The notes beneath the pieces are model-generated. The model saw nothing but the letters and a program-made list of their open reading frames with translations. It searched no databases and was not told where the DNA came from. A DNA stretch of 64,000 nucleotides from CAVSQX01 sp963730225 (GTDB taxonomy: Bacteria; Planctomycetota; Phycisphaerae; Tepidisphaerales; Tepidisphaeraceae), in the NCBI GenBank assembly GCA_963730225.1, contig CAVSQX010000004.1, positions 496,001 through 560,000 on the forward strand, given 5' to 3'. The translations under genes were made by a program, and so were the position numbers. Position 1 is the first letter of the stretch. Every line of letters starts with the position of its first letter. Below are positions 50,277-59,248 of the stretch, piece after piece.

Positions 50277-50552
50277 TCAATGTTGGATTTGAAATCGCGT
50301 GTACTCACCGGTGGCCGGCAGCGTATTCTGATCGACTTTGCGGATGTAGTCATTCATGCGATTGCGGACGGCGCGAATCAACTCATCCATCTCGTCGTCG
50401 GCTCCTTCCATCACCAATTCAACCCGCCCATCGGGCAGGTTTCTCACATACCCGCTGATGTTGTGCTGCAAGGCGATGTTCGTGACGGTGTAACGAAAGC
50501 CGACGCCCTGCACTCGGCCGCTGAAGAAACATTGCTTGCGATGGGAAACCAT
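50277..50552 (-). CDS. acyP: Acylphosphatase
   Basis: 91-residue enzyme hydrolysing carboxyl-phosphate bonds such as acetyl phosphate. The signature 'FFSGRVQGVGFRYTV' carries the phosphate-binding loop and catalytic Arg20. The catalytic Asn38 is in 'GYVRNLPDGRVELVMEG'. Normal length. The ATG at 50552 was chosen to match the family; the frame stays open much further (to 51857), but that is the antisense shadow of the TPR gene. It is divergent from that gene. Confidence 0.92.
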   Translation of the reverse strand: MVSHRKQCFFSGRVQGVGFRYTVTNIALQHNISGYVRNLPDGRVELVMEGADDEMDELIRAVRNRMNDYIRKVDQNTLPATGEYTRFQIQH

Positions 50553-50675
50553 CGTGTCCGATGGCGAGGCTGGCCGATCGTCACGCATCATAATACTGTA
50601 TCGACCCAGGCCAGTTCCTCCAACGATAAAAGTTGGGCGCGTCAGGCCGGCCCAGTCCGGCAAAATGGGAGTGAA

Positions 50676-52542
50676 ATGTCGATCGAGCCAGAGCTGCGGC
50701 AGGCAATCCAGCGGCTTCAATCCGGTGATTTGGCCGGTGCGGAGGCGGCTTTCACGGCCATCCTGAAGCAGGAACCACATCAGGCCGATGCGTTGCATCT
50801 GCTGGGCGTGGTGCGAATTCAGCAACGCCGCTTCACGGAAGCTACCGAACTTATCCTGGCGGCGATCGCCATCCGGCCCGAACCCGGTTTTTACATGAAT
50901 CTGGCCGGCGTTCGGGAACAACAGGAGCAATGGGACGCCGCGATTGCCGAATTCCGTCGGGCCATCGCCGCCAAGCCGGATTGGCCAGCACCGCGAATTC
51001 GGCTGGCCGATCGGCTCAGAAATCTTCGCCGACCCGCGGAGGCGATGGCGGAATATCTCCAAGCCCTCAAGCTCGAGCCGAATAACGCCGGCGTGCTGAA
51101 CAACATGGGCATGATGTGTGCCCAGTTCGGCCGATCGGGTGAAGCGGCCCAGTGGCTGGGTCGGGCCGTGCAGATCAAGCCGGATTTTCCCGAGGCGTTT
51201 TCCAACCTGGCGACGGCGCTGCGGCGAACCGGAAAAATCGATGAGGCTATCCGGTGCCATCGCAGGGCGGTGGAACTTGCACCGCACAATCCGAATTTTG
51301 CGGCGGCGCTGGCCTATGACATGAATTTCTTCTCCGACGACCCGGCCGCGATCGCCGGCGAGCATCGCCATTGGGCCCGTCGATTTGCCGAGCCGCTGCG
51401 AGGAGAGATTCGCGACCATGAGAACAACGCCGATCCGAACCGACCGCTGCGCATCGGATACGTCGCGCCGACATTCCGTGACAACGTCGTCGGCCGAAAT
51501 TTCGAGCCCGTGCTGGACCATCACCACGCGGGGGAATTCGAAATATTTCTGTATTCCAACACGCCCTCCGCCTTGCTGGATGCGACCAGCGAACGGATGC
51601 GCAGCCGCTGCGTGATGTCGCGCGATGTCGCATCGTTGGACGACGCCCAATTGGCCCAAATGATCCGCGCCGATCGCATCGACATCCTGATCGATCTCAA
51701 TGGGCACATGCCCGACGGCCGTCTGTTGATGATGGCCCGCAAGCCCGCGCCGGTGCAGGTAACGCACATGGCTTATCCGGCCAGCGTGGGATTGGACACG
51801 ATCGACCATCGCATCACCGATCCGCATCTCGATCCACCGGGAACGGACGATCCGCATTCCTCCGAGCAGCGGGCCTGGTTGAAGAATTGCTGGTGGTGCT
51901 TTCGTGCCCCGGCCGATGGGCCGGACGTGGCGGAGTTGCCGGCGAAAAGAAACGGATGGATCACCTTCGGGTCGCTGAATAATCTGGCCAAACTTTCACC
52001 GGCGGCGGTGGCGCTCTGGTCGGCGGTTTTGCGCGATTCCGACGGCGCGGTTGTTGCTCCTGACCAATCTCGATCCGATCACCAAGCGGATGGTTTCGGA
52101 TTTGTTCGTCGCCCAGGGAATCGACGCCTCCCGCCTGATTCTTCCAGATCAGGGATCGCGCCGGCACGTGCTGGAACTCTACAACCAGATCGACATCGGC
52201 CTGGACACGATTCCCTACAACGGGCACAGCACCAGTTGCGAATCGTTCTGGATGGGCGTGCCGGTAATCACGCTGGCCGGATCCACCACCGTCGGCCGCG
52301 CGGGCGTCAGCCTGCTGAAGAATCTGGGCCTGGGCGAATTGATCGCGCAGAATGTCGAAGAATTCGTGAAAATCTGCTGCGACGTGGCCACCGATCTGCC
52401 CCGGCTGGCGAATCGGCGCGGCGGATTGCGAAATCGAATGCGAAATTCTCCACTCATGGATGAAGTGGGTTACACCCGCGATCTGGAGGAAAGATACCGG
52501 GAAATGTGGCGGACTTCGTGCGCTAAAACGGTTCGACCGTGA
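50676..52542 (+). CDS. TPR protein with O-GlcNAc transferase (SPY/OGT-like) domain (frameshifted)
   Basis: Putative protein glycosyltransferase, GT41-like. ATG at 50676 with GGGAG upstream. N-terminal TPRs span about residues 1-210 ('ADALHLLGVVRIQQRRFTEA', 'AGVLNNMGMMCAQFGRSGEA', 'AFSNLATALRRTGKIDEAIRC'). The catalytic part begins 'RIGYVAPTFRDNVVGRNFEPVL', then 'DILIDLNGHMPDGRLLMMARKPAPVQVTHMAYPASVGL'. At about 52045 the frame shifts by one base and the second catalytic lobe follows: 'LLLTNLDPITKRMVSDLF', 'LYNQIDIGLDTIPYNGHSTSCESFWMGVPVITLAG', ending at 52542. The His/Lys-containing OGT motifs are present in both lobes. Its 3' end overlaps the converging pfkB-type gene by 20 bp. Confidence 0.85.
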
Positions 52543-53446
52543 TTTGCGGCAGCAGCGCATTCACGTCGTCGGGGCGAAGATGAGCGGCCAGGGGAGTCAT
52601 GGCGTTGGCCGACCCGCATGCAACCGCCAATCGGCAGGCGGTCGGAATATCCTGCCCTTCGACCACGGCGGCGGCCAAACCGGCGGCGAACGCATCGCCG
52701 GAGCCGATCGGGCTGATCACCGGAACCGCCGGCGTGCGGACGCGCCAAAATCCGCGTCCGTCCGACGCTACGGTGTATCCCCCGCCCCCGGTGATAACCG
52801 CCCATTTGGGGCCGGCTTCCAGCAGCTTGCAAATCGCCGCTTTCAACCCATCGTCCGATTCGATTCTCATTCCAACCGTCTCGGCCAGTTCGCCGCGGTT
52901 GGGCTTGACGATGGTCGGCCGATGCGAAAGCGCCTGCCGAAGCGGCTCGCCCTTGGCGTCGACAATCACCGTCAAATTCCCGGCCGCCGCGATGCAGCGG
53001 GCATAAAAATCCTCCGGCGCCGACGGCGGAAGTGTCCCGGAGAGAATCAGTGCCGTCGCCTGGGCAGCTCGTGTTTCCAGTTTTGAAAGTAGTTGATCGT
53101 AATCCGCCGCAGAGACCGCGGAAGATTCTTCGACCAGTTCGGTCGCCGTGCCGGCCGAGCGATCGACCAAAGTGACACACGTTCGCGTCGCCGCGGCCAC
53201 CATCACGAAATCGTGAGCCAGCCCGATGCGATCCAAATCTTCGGCGATGAATTCCCCGCCGCTTCCGCCCACAAATCCCAGCGCCGTCACCGGCTTGCCC
53301 AGCGTGTGCAGAACACGGGCGGCGTTGATGGATTTCCCCGAGCCGTACTGCCGCGTCTCGGCCGCTCGGTTGACGGCGTCGAGCGTCAGCCGATCGAATA
53401 GCATCGTCCGTTGAACCGCCGGAGTTGTGCCGAGGCAGACGATCAT
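52523..53446 (-). CDS. PfkB-family sugar kinase (1-phosphofructokinase/tagatose-6-phosphate kinase-like)
   Basis: 307-residue kinase. 'MIVCLGTTPAVQRTMLFDRL' is the opening seen in the 1-phosphofructokinase/tagatose-6-phosphate kinase branch; 'GSGKSINAARVLHTLGKPVTALGFVGG' is signature 1, and 'SPIGSGDAFAAGLAAAVVEG' (signature 2) holds the catalytic Asp. 'TIVKPNRGELAETVG' is the substrate-side NxxE motif. The usual Gly of signature 1 is kept. Its ATG overlaps the GNAT stop by 4 bases (53443-53446), so it is the last gene of a coupled operon. The sugar substrate is not determined. Confidence 0.87.
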   Translation of the reverse strand: MIVCLGTTPAVQRTMLFDRLTLDAVNRAAETRQYGSGKSINAARVLHTLGKPVTALGFVGGSGGEFIAEDLDRIGLAHDFVMVAAATRTCVTLVDRSAGTATELVEESSAVSAADYDQLLSKLETRAAQATALILSGTLPPSAPEDFYARCIAAAGNLTVIVDAKGEPLRQALSHRPTIVKPNRGELAETVGMRIESDDGLKAAICKLLEAGPKWAVITGGGGYTVASDGRGFWRVRTPAVPVISPIGSGDAFAAGLAAAVVEGQDIPTACRLAVACGSANAMTPLAAHLRPDDVNALLPQITVEPF

Positions 53447-53916
53447 CCGGGCAATTCGATCAGCATTTCCGTTGTGCTCGGCCGCATGCCGCAGGAACGC
53501 ATCAGGGCGCGGGCGGGTTCGTTGGCGGCGGCGGTGTCGCAGCGAACTTGCTTCATGCCCATCTCTCCGAATCGTGCGATGGCCGACATCACCAACTGCC
53601 GCCCCAAACCTTCGTGCCGATATTCCGGCTCGACCCAGATGTCGTGAATGAATCCGAATTCGCGCAGCCGGTAGATCGGAATTTCCTCCTCGGCGGTGGC
53701 GATCAGAAAAGCGACCGGACGATTTTCGCGCACGGCCACGAGGAAAACACTGCGCGGATCGATCGCCCGCGCCCCCAGCCAGCGGCGGTACATTTCCTCG
53801 GGATGCGCTCGATATCCAAATTTCGCCGGATCCCAACTTTCATGCAGTGCGGCGATGGCGGCGACCATCGACAGAACGGCCGGCACATCCGAGGCGGTCG
53901 CGGGGCGAATCTCCAT
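53443..53916 (-). CDS. GNAT family N-acetyltransferase
   Basis: 157-residue acetyltransferase: 'IRPATASDVPAVLSMVAAIAALH' is the usual N-terminus, 'GFIHDIWVEPEYRHEGLGRQLVMSAI' holds the acetyl-CoA loop (EGLGRQL, the R-x-x-G-x-G/A variant), and 'MKQVRCDTAAANEPARALMRSCGM' the end of the fold. The acceptor is unknown. In the given sequence its frame is fused to the dipeptidase upstream because that gene has lost its stop through a frameshift; the family start at 53916 was used. It is followed immediately by the kinase gene. Confidence 0.87.
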   Translation of the reverse strand: MEIRPATASDVPAVLSMVAAIAALHESWDPAKFGYRAHPEEMYRRWLGARAIDPRSVFLVAVRENRPVAFLIATAEEEIPIYRLREFGFIHDIWVEPEYRHEGLGRQLVMSAIARFGEMGMKQVRCDTAAANEPARALMRSCGMRPSTTEMLIELPG

Positions 53917-53927
53917 GGCGATTGATT

Positions 53928-54930
53928 TTATCCTGAATCGCACGGCAGTGCGGTGGAGAAAAAGTTCAGCCAGTTCCGCCCCATGATGGCCAGCACGTCC
54001 CGGTCCGAAAAACCGTGGGCCGAAAAGCGCATCGGCCAGCCGCGGAAGATCGGCGCTGGTTCGGATTTCAATCGGGATTTCGTTTCGGCCCAGCCCGCCG
54101 TCCATGTCGGTTCCGAGTCCGACGTGTGCCGTGTCGCCGGCGAGATCGCAGATGTGCCGGATATGCGCAATCACATCGGCCAGAGTGGCTCGGCGTCTGC
54201 CGTACTGGCTCGGCGGGAGAAGAAACTTGTCGAAAAAATTGATGCCGACCACGCCGCGGCGGGCGATGATGGCGCGGATCATCTCATCGGAGAGCTGCCG
54301 ATCGGTCGGCACGATCGAGCGGCAATTGGAATGCGACGCGATGATCGGGCCATTGGATTGATCCAGCAATTGCCAGAACGATTCCTCGGCCAGATGCGAA
54401 GTGTCGTGGATGATTCCGAAGCGATCCAGAGTTTTGACCAGTTCGACGCCTTCAGCGGTCAACGGCCCGGGCGCACCGGTCCCGCCGGCGTGGCGAGTGC
54501 GCTTCCATGCCAGGCCGACGATTCGCAATCCGGCGGCGAACCATTGGGCGACATCTTCGCCGGACGTGACTGGATCGGCCCCTTCCAGAAGCAAAATCGC
54601 CGCTTGCGCCGAGCCGGGAAGATCGGAAAGTTGCCGGCGCGACGTGACGAACCGAATCGTTCCGGCGTCGATTTGCCGCCGATACCATTCCAGATGCCGC
54701 AGTCCGGCGCCGCGGGCTTCATCCGCCGTCGAATATCCCGCCCGCCCTTCTTCGGCCGGAGCGCAAAACACGGTCGCGCAGATCAATCCGACGCCCCCGG
54801 CGCGAAGATCCGGCAGCCCGACCGTGGGAATATCGTCACCGTCGGCCGGCTGCTGAACCGCCGGTCGCAGCACATCGCGGCCCTTGAGCGCGTTGTACGA
54901 CAGATCCAGATGTGCATCGACGATGATCAC
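53928..54930 (-). CDS. Membrane (renal) dipeptidase family M19 (frameshifted)
   Basis: Zinc dipeptidase. GTG at 54930 begins 'MIIVDAHLDLSYNALKGRDV' with the DxHxD zinc motif and overlaps the upstream stop (GTGA). Further ligands and landmarks: 'ILLLEGADPV' (bridging Glu), 'DTSHLAEESFWQLL', 'IIASHSNCRSI', 'HVGLGTDMDGGLGRNEIPIEI'. Near 54025 one base is out: in the other frame the protein ends properly as 'HGFSDRDVLAIMGRNWLNFFSTALP' at 53928, whereas the frame as given reads through into the GNAT gene. About 333 residues when repaired. No signal peptide, so probably cytoplasmic, cleaving dipeptides, perhaps those released from peptidoglycan. Confidence 0.87.
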
Positions 54931-55925
54931 GAATTCATGGCCGCCAGATGCCGCACCACGCTGCGTCCCAGGGCGGTCAGATTGTATCCGCCTTCCAGCA
55001 CGCTGACGATTTTTCCGCCGCAATGTCGATCCGCCGCGGCCACCAACAGGCGCGTCATCATTTCAAATCCATCGTCGCTGAGCTGAATGTGAGCCAATGG
55101 ATCTTCGGCGTGGGCATCGAACCCGGCGGAAATCATGAGCAGCTCCGGGCGAAATTCGTCCAGCTTCGGCAACACGGAATTCCGCAACGCCTGCAAATAC
55201 TCCTGGTCGCCCACTCCCGGCGGCATCGGAAGATTCAGAGTAAAACCTTCGCCGGCGTCCACGCCCGTTTCATGGGAATATCCGCTGCCCGGATAACAGG
55301 TGCGCGGGTCTTCGTGCAGGCTGATGAAAAGGACCGAAGGATCGGATTCGAACGCCGCCTGCGTGCCGTTGCCGTGATGCACGTCAAAATCGACGATCGC
55401 AATTCTGCCGACGCCGTGCTCCTGCTGGAGGTAACGCGCCCCGATGGCGATGTTGCAAAAAAGACAGAACCCCATGGCCCGATCCGGCTCCGCGTGATGG
55501 CCGGGCGGACGAACGGCGGCAAACCCGCGCTTCGTTTTCCCGGCGGCGATGGCGTCGCAGCACGCCAGCACCGCTCCCACGGCCAGGTGCGCCGTGCCAA
55601 AGCTCCGCGGCTCGACGGGCGTGTCTCCCTGATCCAGCACCCCGTGATGCACGCACACTTTTTGCACCCGATCGATGTGCGACTGCGGATGGACGCTTCG
55701 CAGCCAGCGATCGTCGGCGGGCATGGGCTCAAGCTCCAGCAGCGGCGGCAATCCCAGCGGCGTCAAACCCGTCTCCAGCCGGAACTCCGGGAACGGATCG
55801 GGGCTGCTCAGCAATCCCGCATCGCGCAGCGACCGGTAAACCGCCCGGATTCGATCCGGCCGCTCCGGATGGAACGGCCCAGTGTCGTGCTGCACAAATC
55901 GGGGGCTGCTGGCGAAGCCGAGCAT
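54927..55925 (-). CDS. Histone deacetylase family protein (AcuC/acetylpolyamine deacetylase-like)
   Basis: 332-residue zinc deacylase. Motifs: 'HPERPDRIRAVYRSLRDAGLL', 'AAVRPPGHHAEPDRAMGFCLFCNIAIGARYL' (charge-relay His-His), 'IVDFDVHHGNGTQAAF' (zinc ligands Asp and His), 'ISAGFDAHAEDPLAH' (third zinc Asp) and 'SVLEGGYNL' (final Gly-Gly-Tyr with the catalytic Tyr). All catalytic residues are present. Class II-like bacterial members deacetylate proteins such as acetyl-CoA synthetase, or polyamines. It is the first gene of an operon with dipeptidase, GNAT acetyltransferase and PfkB kinase, each overlapping or nearly touching the next. Confidence 0.93.
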   Translation of the reverse strand: MLGFASSPRFVQHDTGPFHPERPDRIRAVYRSLRDAGLLSSPDPFPEFRLETGLTPLGLPPLLELEPMPADDRWLRSVHPQSHIDRVQKVCVHHGVLDQGDTPVEPRSFGTAHLAVGAVLACCDAIAAGKTKRGFAAVRPPGHHAEPDRAMGFCLFCNIAIGARYLQQEHGVGRIAIVDFDVHHGNGTQAAFESDPSVLFISLHEDPRTCYPGSGYSHETGVDAGEGFTLNLPMPPGVGDQEYLQALRNSVLPKLDEFRPELLMISAGFDAHAEDPLAHIQLSDDGFEMMTRLLVAAADRHCGGKIVSVLEGGYNLTALGRSVVRHLAAMNS

Positions 55926-55959
55926 GACCAGAGTCTACCGCACGGTATGATGGCGTTCG

Positions 55960-57684
55960 ATGAAACTGCACGGTTCGGTCGGGAAAGTGCTCGTCGGAAT
56001 TATCGTGGCGATTGCGGTCAGCGTGGCGCCGACCTTGATCGCTCACCGGCGAATGGTCGCTGCCACCACCGATCTGCCGCGCCCGCCGATTCAAATTCAA
56101 CTGGGCAAAGTTCGCCCGCCGCTGCCGATTCGAATTGTTTCCTTCCATCACCCCTGGGCGAATCGCCGGCTGATTCGCCTGGCCGCGCAACTGGGCTTCA
56201 ACGGCGTGCAGTTTCAGATCGAGGGATCGACCGTCGACGGAATCAAGCAATTCGCCCAGTACGACGCCCAGGAACATCTGGTCGATTTCTGCCATTCGCT
56301 TGGGATGAGCGTCACCGTTTGGGTGCACGAACTCAGCGACCTCCCGCCGCCGTGGATGCCCGATTCGATCGGCCCGGTCGGCGTCGATAACGATCTGCTC
56401 TGGCAAATTCTGGACGATCGCTACGAGTGGATTCTGCACGATGCCATTCCGAACGTGGATGGATTGTGTCTGACCGTGGTCGAAACGCAGATTCGCGCCA
56501 CCGACACCGGCATTATGCTCAAGCTCTGCGATCTACTTCGGCGCAAATGTCAGAAATACAACAAATCGCTGATGGTGCGCACCTTCGTTTGGTATCCCAG
56601 CGAATACACGACCGTCATGGCCGCCGTGAACCAGCTCCCCAGCGACACCCTCATCATGAGCAAATGCGTCCCGCAGGATTGGAATTTGCGCGGCGACTAT
56701 GCGGCCGAGATCGGCAAAGTCGGCGGCCGACCGCAGATCATCGAATACGACGTCGCCGGTGAATATTTTCTGCGAAATTACGTCGCCAACTGCATGCCCC
56801 AGCTTCTCAAGCGGCACATGGATTACGACATGCAGAACAATATTTCCGGAATTTGCGTCCGCGTCGATCGGGAAAACGACGACGTGCTCAACCAGCCCAA
56901 CGAAGTCAACCTGTGGACGCTGGCGTTGCTGGCCGACGGAGCCAGCGACAATCTCGATGAAATCTGGAAAGCCTGGGCCGTCAGCCGCTTCGGCGACGCG
57001 GCAGCCGACGGCGTCATCAAGGCCCTCAAACCCACCGGCGATGTCGTCGCTGAAATGCTCAGCATCGGTCCCTTCACACTGGGCGACACGCGCCTCTTTC
57101 CCCCGCCGCTGGGCGACGAGGATTTTCTGGGCCAGCAATGGCAAAACTGGTGGTGGAGCGACCGCTACACCGCCGCGCATCAGCAAGCCGAAACCGGTGA
57201 TGCAAAATTCATCGCGCAAGTGCGCGACGACAAAATCAAAGCCGCCCAGTTGGCACAACAATCGCTGAACGATCTCGATTCGGTCCGCGATCGCTTGAAG
57301 CCGCAGGATTATGAGATTCTTCGCACCCGTCTGCTCACCAACCAGCTTCAACTGGCGATTCGCGCCCCGATGGCGATGGCGGTTCTGCATTATCGCGCGC
57401 TGCTGAACGCGCAAAACGATCAGCAGAAACAGGACGCCGATCAGGCGATCACCGACGATCTGGCCGCGCTGCGCACCGCCCTCAATCCCGATTACACTCC
57501 CGCCACGCAAATCCAGTGGCTCGGCCAGAACTGGACCATCGGGCCGCCGCAGGACGTGCCGCTCGCCGCGATTTATTATTGGGCCTACGAGATGGATTTG
57601 CTCCGCCAGGGAATCGATCCGCGTCCACCGCTTCCCAAACGCTTCGGGCAATCTCGACTCCAGCCGCTGCGTTTGGGCCAGTAA
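55960..57684 (+). CDS. Exported GH67-like TIM-barrel protein
   Basis: 574-residue exported or membrane-anchored protein (hydrophobic 'VGKVLVGIIVAIAVSVAPTLIA' at residues 7-28). A TIM-barrel-like part starts 'RIVSFHHPWANRRLIRLAAQLGFNGVQFQIEG' and includes 'TVWVHELSDLP', 'RTFVWYPSEYTTVM' and 'ICVRVDRENDDVL'. The part 'NEVNLWTLALLADGASDNLDEIWKAWAVSRFGDAA' resembles the C-terminal region of alpha-glucuronidases (GH67), so a carbohydrate-active enzyme is likely, but the catalytic residues could not be assigned. The C-terminal third is helical. It starts 34 bp from the divergent deacetylase gene. Confidence 0.6.
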   Translation: MKLHGSVGKVLVGIIVAIAVSVAPTLIAHRRMVAATTDLPRPPIQIQLGKVRPPLPIRIVSFHHPWANRRLIRLAAQLGFNGVQFQIEGSTVDGIKQFAQYDAQEHLVDFCHSLGMSVTVWVHELSDLPPPWMPDSIGPVGVDNDLLWQILDDRYEWILHDAIPNVDGLCLTVVETQIRATDTGIMLKLCDLLRRKCQKYNKSLMVRTFVWYPSEYTTVMAAVNQLPSDTLIMSKCVPQDWNLRGDYAAEIGKVGGRPQIIEYDVAGEYFLRNYVANCMPQLLKRHMDYDMQNNISGICVRVDRENDDVLNQPNEVNLWTLALLADGASDNLDEIWKAWAVSRFGDAAADGVIKALKPTGDVVAEMLSIGPFTLGDTRLFPPPLGDEDFLGQQWQNWWWSDRYTAAHQQAETGDAKFIAQVRDDKIKAAQLAQQSLNDLDSVRDRLKPQDYEILRTRLLTNQLQLAIRAPMAMAVLHYRALLNAQNDQQKQDADQAITDDLAALRTALNPDYTPATQIQWLGQNWTIGPPQDVPLAAIYYWAYEMDLLRQGIDPRPPLPKRFGQSRLQPLRLGQ

Positions 57685-57755
57685 AATCGGGAGATTCTCT
57701 TCGACTGGCCGACGCTAACATGGTATGATTGTGCGGTTTGCGCCGCGTCGGTTTT

Positions 57756-59246
57756 ATGCGCGATTATCTACTGATCTATGTCAACGGCCAACGCCACCAG
57801 CTGCGCGGCCGGTCCGTTTTTCAATCCCTTTCGGATTATCTGCGGCGCGATCTGGGTTTAACCGGAACCAAGGTCGTCTGTGCCGAAGGCGATTGCGGAT
57901 CGTGCACCGTTTTCGTCGGCCGCCCTCGCGGAGCTTCCATTGAATACGTCACGGTTTGCTCGTGCATTGCCTTTGTGTATCAACTCGACGCCTGTCACAT
58001 CGTCACCGTCGAGGGATTGAGCGAAAACGGCAAACTGAATCCCGTTCAGGAAGCGATGGTGCGCTGCCAGGGAACCCAATGCGGATTCTGCACCCCCGGA
58101 TTCGTCGTTTCCATGTGCGCCATGTTCGAATCCGATGCCGCCATCACCGAACCGAAACTGCGCCGCGGCCTGATCGGCAATCTCTGCCGCTGCACCGGCT
58201 ACGAACCGATTCTCCGCGCCGGCCTCCAAGTCGATCGCCAGCAAATTCGCACCTGCGGCCAACTCTACGATTCGCCTCCGATGCGCGACGATCTGGCAAA
58301 ACACGACGCCCAATCTCTGCGGATCCAAGCCGAAGAAAATCTATTCTTCAAGCCCATCACGATCGCCGACGCGGTGAAATTCAAATCCGAGCGCGCCGAT
58401 TGCACCATCATCGCCGGCGGAACCGATCTGGGCGTGCAGATGAACAAGGGCATCTGCCAGGTTCGCACCGCCATGAGCGTTTCCGCCATCGCCGAACTGC
58501 GCGAGCTGACTACTTCCCCCGGGCAAATCGTCGCCGGCGGCGGCGTTTCGATCTCCGATTTTCAAACCGCGCTGGCCAAATCCCTGCCGCCGTACGCCGA
58601 GTTTCTCGAATGGTTCGGCTCGCCCCCCATCCGCAACGGCGGCACCCTCGGTGGAAACATCGCCAACGCTTCGCCGATCGGCGATTCGATGCCCGCGCTT
58701 TTCGTTCTCAACGCCGAAATTGAACTGGCCGGCGTCGCCGGCGCCCGCCGCGTGAACATCAACGACTTTTACACCGGCTACAAAAAAACCCTCGCCGCCC
58801 CCGATGAGCTGATCTCCCGCGTGTTCATTCCCCTGCCCGCCGCCAACCAGCGATTGCTCCTCTACAAAGTTTCCAAGCGAAAGGATCTCGACATCTCCAC
58901 CTTCGCCGCAGCCTTCTGGATTCAAACCACCGGCAACCGCATCGACGACATCCGCATCGCCTATGGCGGCGTTGGCCCGCGCATCCTTCGCTTGCCGGAA
59001 ACCGAAGCCCTGCTCCGCGGCAATGAAATCGATGAAGAACTTTTCGACACCGCCGGCCAAACCGCCGTCGCCGAAATCACCCCCATCACCGATGTCCGCG
59101 GCTCCGCCGACTACCGCAACCGCCTCGCATCGACCATCCTCCACAAACTCTATTTCGATCTCGCTTCCCAGTTTAGCGCCGTCCCAGAGGGGCGGGCTTC
59201 CGTCGGCAAAAACGGCAACGGCCGCCCCGCAGCAAGGAAATCCTAG
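57756..59246 (+). CDS. xdhA: Xanthine dehydrogenase small subunit (FeS and FAD domains)
   Basis: 496-residue subunit of a xanthine dehydrogenase-type molybdoenzyme. N-terminal [2Fe-2S] ferredoxin-like domain: 'CAEGDCGSCTVFVG' (about residues 40-53); second [2Fe-2S] domain: 'QCGFCTPGFVVSMCAMFE' and 'IGNLCRCTGYEPIL'. The FAD domain contains 'TIIAGGTDLGVQMNKG' and 'IRNGGTLGGNIANASPIGDSMPALFVLNA', typical of XdhA; 'ISTFAAAFW' follows. All eight cluster Cys are present. ATG at 57756 was chosen over a start 9 codons earlier. The large subunit follows after 2 bp, so the two are one transcript. Confidence 0.92.
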   Translation: MRDYLLIYVNGQRHQLRGRSVFQSLSDYLRRDLGLTGTKVVCAEGDCGSCTVFVGRPRGASIEYVTVCSCIAFVYQLDACHIVTVEGLSENGKLNPVQEAMVRCQGTQCGFCTPGFVVSMCAMFESDAAITEPKLRRGLIGNLCRCTGYEPILRAGLQVDRQQIRTCGQLYDSPPMRDDLAKHDAQSLRIQAEENLFFKPITIADAVKFKSERADCTIIAGGTDLGVQMNKGICQVRTAMSVSAIAELRELTTSPGQIVAGGGVSISDFQTALAKSLPPYAEFLEWFGSPPIRNGGTLGGNIANASPIGDSMPALFVLNAEIELAGVAGARRVNINDFYTGYKKTLAAPDELISRVFIPLPAANQRLLLYKVSKRKDLDISTFAAAFWIQTTGNRIDDIRIAYGGVGPRILRLPETEALLRGNEIDEELFDTAGQTAVAEITPITDVRGSADYRNRLASTILHKLYFDLASQFSAVPEGRASVGKNGNGRPAARKS

Positions 59247-59248
59247 CA

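Noticed and set aside
50553..51857. 435-codon upstream extension of the acylphosphatase frame
   Set aside because: Antisense to the TPR gene. Acylphosphatases are about 90 residues and the motif sits at the very end of the frame.
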